A stretch of 24,489 nucleotides of DNA from Lentibacillus juripiscarius JCM 12147 (lineage in GTDB: Bacteria; Bacillota; Bacilli; Bacillales_D; Amphibacillaceae): the NCBI GenBank assembly GCA_001311805.1, contig BBCA01000044.1:1-24489 (forward strand). The letters run 5' to 3'. Under the pieces are notes generated by a model, which was given only the letters and a program-made list of their open reading frames with translations, was not told where the DNA came from and did not search any database. Shown piece after piece: positions 18,558 through 24,489 of the stretch. The position numbers and the translations under genes were made by a program. Each line of letters starts with the position of its first letter. Within the stretch, counting starts at the first letter, position 1.

Positions 18558-18775
18558 AAATAGAGATTTCTCTGCTGCCAGGGAAATCTCTGTCCTTCAA
18601 CCAGAAAGTTGCACACTTTTGTAACAATTCAAATTACAAAGAATGCTTGCTTCGTGGGTGGTCTACTATTTGTAAACACTCTCCAGAGCCGCGTCCTACA
18701 AGAGTCTTTTTGCCTGAGAGATTCACATATGTTTGCTCCTTCGGCGTTACTGCGCACAGTAAGCTCTCCCCTTGT
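18558..18775 (-). ncRNA. Tandem glycine riboswitch with terminator platform
   Basis: On the minus strand the first aptamer reads AAGGGGAGAG, CGCCGAAGGAGCAA, CTCTCAGGCAAAA, GGACGCGGCTCTGGAGAG, the standard glycine aptamer order. The second follows directly: TGTTTAC, ACCACCCACGAAGCAAGC, AACTTTCTGG, AGGACAGAG. The expression platform is the stem AGAGATTTC/GAAATCTCT (18583-18591 with 18562-18570) and a tail ATTTTATG. The arrangement equals the B. subtilis gcvT riboswitch, an ON switch in which glycine prevents termination. The CTTTCAGG element of aptamer 2 reads CTTTCTGG here. Confidence 0.93.
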
Positions 18776-18810
18776 ATTCATTCGCATAATGATATTCCAT
18801 TTTTTTGGTT

Positions 18811-18840
18811 ATACTATGTATTGGATGTTATACGTTTCAA
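18811..18840 (-). promoter_or_regulatory. Probable SigA promoter of the gcv operon
   Basis: TTGAAA (18835-18840) and TAGTAT (18811-18816) are 18 bases apart on the minus strand, about 36 bp before the first aptamer. A second possibility is TGTTATAAT (-10 at 18857-18862) with an extended -10 but no good -35. Confidence 0.55.
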
Positions 18841-18922
18841 ATCTGCAATCACATGTATTATAACACAAGCCGCATCGCAAAAATAGAGATAATCACAACT
18901 TTATGAAAAAAGGAAGTATACG

Positions 18923-20576
18923 ATGAATCAGATTGATATAAAGCGGGATACAGATTTCATTGATGGATTAGAAACAAGCCTTGAACAGGAGGGTCCCTTT
19001 TCTGCATGGGATCTTTTCCAAATGAATTATCAGGCAGCCCTGACGACCATGGCTCCTTCATTTGACGGGCTGAAGGCACTGGAGTATCTGCCGCAAATGG
19101 AGTTTATGGATCATCAGATCTCCAGTGCCAAGCAAGTAATGGAAGACATGAACGGCCGTGCAATCCTGGCTGATGAAGTTGGCTTAGGGAAAACAATTGA
19201 AGCGGGTTTGATTTTAAAAGAATATATGCTTCGCGGTCTCGTAAAAAAAGCGCTGATTATTGTTCCGGCATCACTAGTAAACCAGTGGGCAAATGAGCTC
19301 AATGAAAATTTTATATTCCTGCAGTGACTTTCAGGAAATCTCATCCGTGGGATCAGTATGACGTTATCATTACATCCATTGATACGGCCAAGCGCTCCCC
19401 ACACCGTGAGCAGATACTGGAACAGGATTATGACTTTTTACTGGTGGATGAGGCACACAAACTGAAAAACCATAAGACCAAAACTATGATTTCGTGAAAT
19501 CTATAAAGAAAAAATATTGCCTGCTGCTGACAGCAACACCTGTGCAAAACCGTCTGGTTGAAATATTTAACCTTGTCTCCATTCTGAAACCGGGACACCT
19601 TGGTGATTATGATACATTTTTGAAACAGTATGGCAAAGACCGAAAAACAATCGGACAGGATGGGTATCTGAAGCAGCTTATCCAAAAAGTAATGATTCGG
19701 AACACACGGCAGACTGCCAAATTTGATACCATTAAACGAAAAATTGAAACTGTCTGGGTGGATTTCACCGAGGAGGAAAATAATGTCTACAGCCAGCTGG
19801 AGAACATGACCGAAATGCTGCCTGCATTTTCAAAGATTACCTTACTCAGGGAGCTTTGTTCCTCCCGCGAAGCGTGTTATTTGTCACTCAAGAAAATGAT
19901 GGAAGATAAAGAAAAAGAGGAATGGATCCGTCCGGTAACCGAGGAGATTGAACAGCTCCCGCAGCACGTGAAGGCAGCGAAAGTAGTTGATCTCATTAAC
20001 CAGATTGGCGATGAAAAAGTGATTATATTCACTGAATACCGCGCTACACAATTTTATCTGCAATGGTATCTGAAAGAAAATGGTATCACTTCGGTTCCAT
20101 ACCGGGGTGGCTTTAATAAAGGGAAAAAGGATTGGATGAAACAGCTGTTTGAAAATCATGCACAGGTACTGATTGCAACGGAAGCCGGCGGAGAAGGAAT
20201 CAACCTCCAGTTCTGTAATCACCTGATTAATTATGATCTGCCATGGAACCCGATGCGTCTGGAACAGCGTATCGGAAGAATCCACCGGTATGGTCAGGAA
20301 AGAGACGTGCACATATACAACCTGGCCATCCGTGGGACGGTGGAGGAGCATATCATGACACTGCTGTATGAAAAATAATTATTTGAGCAAGTGATCGGAA
20401 ACCTGGACAGTATTCTTGCAGAACTGGACATCAATGACATTGAATCTGAAATTCAAACCATCTTTTCCGAATCGGCATCGGCCGGGGAAGCAAAAATAAA
20501 ATTGGAAAATTTGTCCTCTGTTATCAAAATGACACATGACGAAGCAGCACAGGAGGAAGAGCACTATGGCAATTAA
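18923..20576 (+). CDS. yqhH: SNF2-family DEAD/DEAH-box helicase YqhH (two frameshifts and an in-frame stop)
   Basis: Putative DNA-dependent ATPase of helicase superfamily 2, role unknown. Motif I is DEVGLGKTIEAG, Ia IIVPASLVNQW, II LLVDEAHKLKNH, III LLLTATPVQN, IV VIIFTEYRATQFYL, V ATEAGGEGINLQ and VI RLEQRIGRIHRYGQ, so both RecA-like domains are complete. Frame breaks: T4 at 19309-19312 (repair NENFYIPAVTFRKSHPWDQY) and A4 at 19480-19483 (repair KTKNYDFVKSIKKK). A different lesion is TAA at 20376-20378, in frame, with the family C-terminus LFEQVIGNLDSILAELDI continuing after it. The repaired length is 551 codons counting the stop position (about 557 in B. subtilis). The stop overlaps the start of yqhG by 11 bp. 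Divergent from the gcv operon. Confidence 0.9.
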
Positions 20577-21340
20577 CGATTTGCACCACTTTCTTGAATC
20601 CTATTTCACTGCACATCATTGCAGCATTTTGCACAATCAGGATGGTATGCTCACTGTCCAGCTGACGGAAAAAATGGACCGAGCGTTAATGAATCGCCCG
20701 TTTATTGGCACTATATTAAGAAAATGGGGCACCCTGGCGATCCAAAGCAGCTGACGCTCATTACCGACCCGGAAAAGCGGGACGGGAAACATGAATGGGT
20801 TCACTTTGGCAGTCCCCGTTTGCACCAAATCCTGAACCATTTACATGCCAACGAAAAATATACAAAGCTGTTTGAAGCAAAAGACACGAACCAAAAGCGG
20901 CTTTATTTCCATGGCTTGTTGCCAATATAAAAATCAGTTACCAAGGAAAACAAAAAAAGGATGAAATGGTCTCGATCGGATTGCATCTTGTAAACGGGAC
21001 CATGAAAGTCGGAATGATGGAGGAAATGGAGGACAAGTCCATGCAAAACTCCATTTCCGATTACTGTTATACCATCGCACCAATCATAACTCTAAAGAGC
21101 GGTTTTAAACGCATGGAAACTGTACTGGAAGATTACGTCCAGAACCAGCCGCATGATTGGGCAGAGACATCTTTGAAAACGATGGAAGAAGAAATTAATT
21201 TACTGCGGCATTTTTACAAAGGGGAAAACGAAGACAATGAAATAAGAAAGGAAATGGATGAAATAAAAGAGCGGCATTACCCAAGCATTCATTTTGAAGT
21301 CATTAACGGAGGTGTTTTTTATCTGGCCGAACAAGACTAG
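20566..21340 (+). CDS. yqhG: YqhG family protein (two frameshifts)
   Basis: Conserved soluble protein of unknown function, always paired with yqhH as far as I know. It begins MAINDLHHFLESYFTAHHCS, is preceded by AGGAGGA, and overlaps the yqhH end, so the two are translationally coupled. One base is missing at T3 20701-20703 (repair RPFYWHYIKKMGHPGDP) and one at T3 20902-20904 (repair KRLLFPWLVANIKISYQGK). The C-terminal part is charged and ends VFYLAEQD. The repaired length is 258 residues (about 262 in B. subtilis). No membrane segment or catalytic motif is evident. Confidence 0.85.
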
Positions 21341-21350
21341 AAATAAAACT

Positions 21351-21373
21351 GGCTCCCGTCTGCGCCGGGAGCC
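21351..21373 (-). terminator. Terminator after yqzE, shared with yqhG
   Basis: A perfect 8-bp stem GGCTCCCG/CGGGAGCC (21351-21358 with 21366-21373) has a 7-base loop. On the minus strand it is followed by AGTTTTATTT, so it serves aroK-yqzE. On the plus strand no T tract follows, so it would stop yqhG less well. Confidence 0.8.
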
Positions 21374-21375
21374 TG

Positions 21376-21550
21376 TCAGTCAGCCTTATTCATAAATACT
21401 TTCCATGCAAAAGGAAGCATTCCCAGCCACCGGTTTGTATAGACGGACTGGTCAGAGCGCTGCGGTTTACGCGACTTTTTTCGTCTGGTGGCGTATCAAT
21501 AACTTCGTGAGCTGTTGCGTCATATACTTCACATAATCATTTACAGACAA
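21376..21550 (-). CDS. yqzE: YqzE family small protein (two frameshifts)
   Basis: A short gene hidden by two lost bases. Starting at TTG 21550, six bases after a GAGGTG site, the repaired reading is MSVNDYVKYMTQQLTKLFDT, PPDEKKSRKPQRSDQSVYTN, RWLGMLPFAWKVFMNKAD, 58 residues. This has the pattern of YqzE (NDYVKYMTQ near the start, RWLGMLPFA near the end), a protein of unknown function found beside the comG operon in Bacillus. Sites: A2 near 21498-21499 and T6 at 21476-21481. Unrepaired, the frame stops after 27 codons. It lies 74 bp after aroK on the same strand and ends just before the terminator. Confidence 0.78.
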
Positions 21551-21624
21551 AACAAACACCTCTTTTTGCTTGTTGTGTCTATTATTATTTGCAGCTGCAG
21601 CCTATTCTATACACGAATGCGTAC

Positions 21625-22122
21625 TTATTTCGGTAACTGGAGAGAGAGAATTTCATCTGTAATAGCCTGCGCCTGTTTGTCATCGGTCAAAATGGTCATG
21701 TCCGCAGCTTCTGTGTACAACTCTTTTCGCCGATTATACAAACGGATTTTCCCCCGGTAGTCTCCTCCCCATAGCGGCCTGTTCGGATCATCGCCCAACC
21801 TGGAAGTTATTTCCTTCATGGAGGCATTTAAATGGATGACAGTTCCATTACGTTGCATGAATTCGACATTTTCTTTCCGTTCCACTATTCCGCCGCCAGT
21901 TGATACAATACAGCCACTCTCAGGAGTGCGTTTTAGCATTTCTGCTTCATGCATCCGGAAAGTCTCCTCCCCTTTCTCCCGGAATATAGCCGCTATTGGC
22001 CCGTATTCATCCACAACCATTTGATCCGTATCCATAAATGGAATGAACAATTTGTCACTCAGCATTTCACCAACTGTGCTTTTTCCCGTTCCCATAAACC
22101 CGATTAAATAGATGGTCTTCAT
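21625..22122 (-). CDS. aroK: Shikimate kinase
   Basis: Intact 165-residue enzyme phosphorylating shikimate at O3 with ATP, two steps after AroQ. Walker A is GFMGTGKST (residues 8-16), the shikimate-binding DTD is residues 31-33, then FREKGEETFRMHE, the STGGG loop and the lid region DDPNRPLW. The usual acidic pair after DTD (DTD-xx-IE) is DTDQMVVDE here, a mild variation. GGGGAAGAG precedes the ATG. Divergent from comGA, with 114 bp between start codons. Confidence 0.95.
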   Translation of the reverse strand: MKTIYLIGFMGTGKSTVGEMLSDKLFIPFMDTDQMVVDEYGPIAAIFREKGEETFRMHEAEMLKRTPESGCIVSTGGGIVERKENVEFMQRNGTVIHLNASMKEITSRLGDDPNRPLWGGDYRGKIRLYNRRKELYTEAADMTILTDDKQAQAITDEILSLQLPK

Positions 22123-22145
22123 TCTCTTCCCCTGCCTTTTAAGAG

Positions 22146-22175
22146 TTGTTCAAAATTTTTAAATAAATGTATAAA
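22146..22175 (+). promoter_or_regulatory. Candidate SigA promoter of comGA
   Basis: TTGTTC (22146-22151), 18 bases and TATAAA (22170-22175). The -35 lies inside AGAGTTGTTCAAAA, which resembles the outer end of the repeat elements at 18395 and 24276. No clear ComK pair (AAAA-N5-TTTT twice) was seen, although the spacer is AT-rich. Confidence 0.45.
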
Positions 22176-22236
22176 AAAAAGAAGGAGTTCTGCAAACCGT
22201 GTCGAATAGAGTCTAATGAAGGAGGTGAAACATACG

Positions 22237-23258
22237 TTGGACACAGCTTCCAAAATCTCAGAGCAGCTTCTCCATGCTGCTATCAGCGCAGGAGCTTCGG
22301 ATATTCATTTCTTCCCTTTCTCCGATCACGCTGATATCCACTTCCGGGTGCTTGGTGCACGTATTCACCACAAAACCATTCCCATTAGCCACTATCAGTT
22401 GTTGCTTACTTACTTCAAGTTTACATCAGGAATGGATATAGGTGAAGTCCGGAAACCCCAAAATGGGACGATGATGCATGATTTTTCAGACAACCGCCTG
22501 TCACTCCGGTTATCAACACTCCCGTTAAGCCTGACAGAAAGTCTCGCCATTCGGATCCTACCGCAGGATCAGAACCTTTCCCTTGAGGAACTTTTTCTTT
22601 TCCCAAAGCAATTGCAAAAACTGAAAAATGGGTGACCAACCGCAGTGGTATCATCCTGTTTACAGGACCAACCGGCAGTGGCAAAACGACGACACTGTAT
22701 ACACTGCTGCAAACCATTCTGTCCGAAAAATCCTACCAGACCATTACGCTAGAAGACCCGGTTGAAAAAGACATTCATGACATCCTGCAGGTACAGGTGA
22801 ATGAAAAAGCCGGCGTCACCTATCAGACAGGTCTGAAAGCTGCACTCCGTCATGATCCGGATATCATTATGATTGGCGAGATCCGGGATCATTTCACAGC
22901 TCAGTTTGCGTTTGATGCTTCGCTGACCGGTCACCTTGTACTCAGCACACTGCATGCCGGGAGTGCACAGGGAACCATTCAGCGGTTATTGGAAATGGGC
23001 GTCAACAATGTTGATTTAAAACAGTCCTTGATAGCAGTTGCAGCACTGCAGCTGGTTCCAATCAGCACTGCCCGCCACAGCGCAAGACGGGCGGCCATCA
23101 TGGAAATGCTCGATGGCAACACTCTGGACAATGCTCTGAACGGTAAAAGCTTACGGAAAGCAGACCAATTCGGCACATTCCAACATTTACGAAAGAAGGC
23201 TTATGCATATGGGTTTATTTCAGAAAAAACGCTACTGGCCGCCGGGAGCAAACCATAA
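22237..23258 (+). CDS. comGA: Competence pilus assembly ATPase ComGA (one frameshift)
   Basis: GspE/PilB-type ATPase driving the competence pseudopilus that binds DNA at the cell surface. Motifs: N-terminal ASDIHFFPF and DIGEVRKPQNG, Walker A GPTGSGKTTT (about residues 144-153), the Asp box TLEDPVE, LQVQVNEKAGVTYQTGLKAALRHDPDIIMIGEIRD (Walker B region), and the His box LTGHLVLSTLHAGSAQG. The start is TTG at 22237 with GGAGGTG nine bases upstream; the ATG at 22216 contains that ribosome site and is rejected. One base is missing at A5 22624-22628 (repair LKKWVTNRSGII). The repaired length is 340 residues. The protein has no cysteine, so the zinc-binding loop seen in many GspE ATPases is absent. 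Overlaps comGB. Confidence 0.93.
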
Positions 23259-24268
23259 GTCGCCGCGCAAAGATCTGCAGCTGCGTTTTTTACACCGACT
23301 GTCCAGATTACTAAATAACGGGTACACCATGATTGGAGCACTAGAGATTATTCAATGGGATCACCAGCTGAAAGCCATTGCCTCCTCTGTCACGACCTCG
23401 CTTAAAAGTGGCAGTCCGCTTGACGAAGCACTGGAACATGTCCATTTCAGCCCGACCATAACTTCTTACCTGTATTTAGTCCGCAATAATGGTGATCTTC
23501 AATCAAGCCTGGAAAAATGTATCACCATGTATGAACAGCGGTTGGTGTACATGAAAAATTTCAGGAAACGGCACGGTATCCAATCATTCTGCTTATCGTC
23601 TTCGCCTTCCTGCTGTACTTTATTAAGCAATCCATTCTTCCGTCGTTTCTTGATCTGTTCCATGGCACGGCGGCATCAGCATCAGCCATAATGCTGACGA
23701 TAGCAATCGTTGATATTGCCGGATACATTTTGTTCGGCCTGTTCATCATCCTGGGACTGGGGTTTCTCCTGTGGCGGCTTAACAAAGAAAAGATCAGTAT
23801 TGACAAGCGAATTAAAGTGTACAGTATGATCCCGATTTACCGGCGATACAAACAAACGCAAATCTCCTTTCTTTTTGCCGTGCACATCAGTTCTTTATTA
23901 ATGAGCGGCCTTTCCATCAAAGAAATTCTGTCCAGCTTGTCGAGACAGAAGAAACAGCCCATTCTTGCTTACTACGCTTCCCTCTTGACCAATGAATTAT
24001 CGAGAGGAATTTACGTAACAAACTTGTTGGCCAGACTGCCGCTCCTCGATAAACAGTTATCCGTCATCTTTCAAAAACATTCAGATGTTAAAGCATTGGA
24101 AAAAGATTTGTCCGTTTACAGTGAGCTACAGACGGAAGAAACACATCGTAAAATTATGAAAGCCATCACGTATATACAGCCTGTTTTTTTATTATGCTGG
24201 CCGGGATGATTGTTGCCGTCTACATGTCCCTGATGTGGCCCATGTTCCAGTTAATCAATACAATCTGA
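23209..24268 (+). CDS. comGB: Competence pilus membrane platform protein ComGB (two frameshifts)
   Basis: GspF/PilC-type polytopic membrane protein that ComGA acts upon. Two GspF domains: residues about 20-140 (RFLHRLSRLLNNGYTMIGAL, GSPLDEALEHVHFSPTITSY) and a second after two membrane helices (ISFLFAVHISSLLMSGLSIK, ILSSLSRQKKQPILAYYASL), ending in a third helix (IMLAGMIVAVYMSLMWPMF). One base is missing at A5 23554-23558 (repair KKFQETARYPIILLIVFAFL) and one at T7 24184-24190. The repaired length is 353 residues. I use ATG 23209, nine bases after GAAGG, rather than 23203. It overlaps comGA by 50 bp. The next gene expected, comGC, is not in the window. Confidence 0.92.
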
Positions 24269-24275
24269 AAGAGGT

Positions 24276-24489
24276 TGTTCAAAAAGTCCGGTAAAAATGA
24301 CACATCGAATTTCTTCGTTGACTTATTTCTCCGCTTCTTGGAAAAGAAAAGCCCTTTTCCTGCGTGCGATGCGGACGTTTCCTGTGCTCGAAACAGCGTC
24401 GCCTCGAAATTTCGACGCACAAGACGTGCTAGTGTCGGCGTTGCAACAGGCGTTGCAAACTTAGCGACCGTCCTTTATCCTCTTTTTGA
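24276..24489. repeat. Terminal-inverted-repeat element (MITE-like), right end cut by window
   Basis: At least 214 bp with no credible gene. It starts TGTTCAAAAAGTCCGGTAAA and reaches the window end at ATCCTCTTTTTGA, whose complement TCAAAAAG matches the start; three further bases (ACA) would complete the inverted end. The inside contains further dyads (for example CTCGAAATTTCGA, and GTTGCAACAGGCGTTGCAA as a close direct repeat). It begins 7 bp after the comGB stop. An internally deleted copy is at 18395. Confidence 0.7.

Noticed and set aside
22216..22236. ATG at 22216 as the comGA start
   Set aside because: It would place the GGAGGTG ribosome site inside the coding region; TTG at 22237 has correct spacing and gives the usual N-terminus.
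24300..24489. Small CDS in the element after comGB
   Set aside because: Frames on both strands here are short, lack ribosome sites and follow the repeat's dyads rather than codon structure.

Overview
The window comes from a low-GC Gram-positive endospore former of the family Bacillaceae. The evidence is a complete spoIIIA operon, the comG start, a glycine-riboswitch-controlled gcvT-gcvPA-gcvPB operon, MntR, and gene order closely matching the yqh region of Bacillus subtilis as I know it. The dispersed repeats and a class II ribonucleotide reductase would fit a halophilic genus such as Virgibacillus, Lentibacillus or Oceanobacillus, but that is inference. I see no phage, IS transposase, CRISPR array, rRNA or tRNA.

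Layout, left to right. (1) 1-5232, minus strand: spoIIIAA to spoIIIAH, the mother-cell part of the SpoIIIA-SpoIIQ channel, with a candidate SigE promoter. (2) 5251-5940: no credible gene, a nested palindromic block of repeats. (3) 5947-8064, minus: aroQ-papA-efp. (4) 8183-10243: yqhR (minus), yqhP (plus) and the patatin-like yqhO (minus). (5) 10359-13470, minus: mntR and nrdJ, the latter behind two NrdR-type boxes 31 bp apart. (6) 13879-14242, plus: rhodanese yqhL. (7) 14454-18840, minus: gcvT-gcvPA-gcvPB with a tandem glycine riboswitch and an unusually long leader carrying a 38-bp repeat remnant. (8) 18923-21340, plus: SNF2-type helicase yqhH overlapping yqhG. (9) 21376-22122, minus: aroK and the small gene yqzE. 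(10) 22146-24268, plus: comGA-comGB, followed 7 bp later by a repeat element that runs off the window.

The dominant technical feature is damage to reading frames. Of 26 genes only spoIIIAD, spoIIIAC, efp, aroQ, mntR and aroK read through intact. The other 20 need about 42 single-base corrections. Nearly all are at A/T runs of 3-7 bases and nearly all are missing bases. When repaired, each protein regains close to the usual family length, and overlaps such as ATGA between spoIIIAA and spoIIIAB reappear. This is best read as homopolymer error in the sequence, not as gene decay. Coordinates below span the repaired genes. One lesion, the in-frame TAA in yqhH, is of a different kind.

Functionally the window pairs two GspE/GspF-like machines (SpoIIIAA/AB and ComGA/GB) with housekeeping metabolism: glycine cleavage, shikimate pathway (aroQ, aroK), deoxynucleotide synthesis, EF-P and manganese control. 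The most interesting non-coding structure is the repeat content: the nested palindrome at 5251-5940, and a full-size and an internally deleted copy of one terminal-inverted-repeat element at 24276 and 18395.
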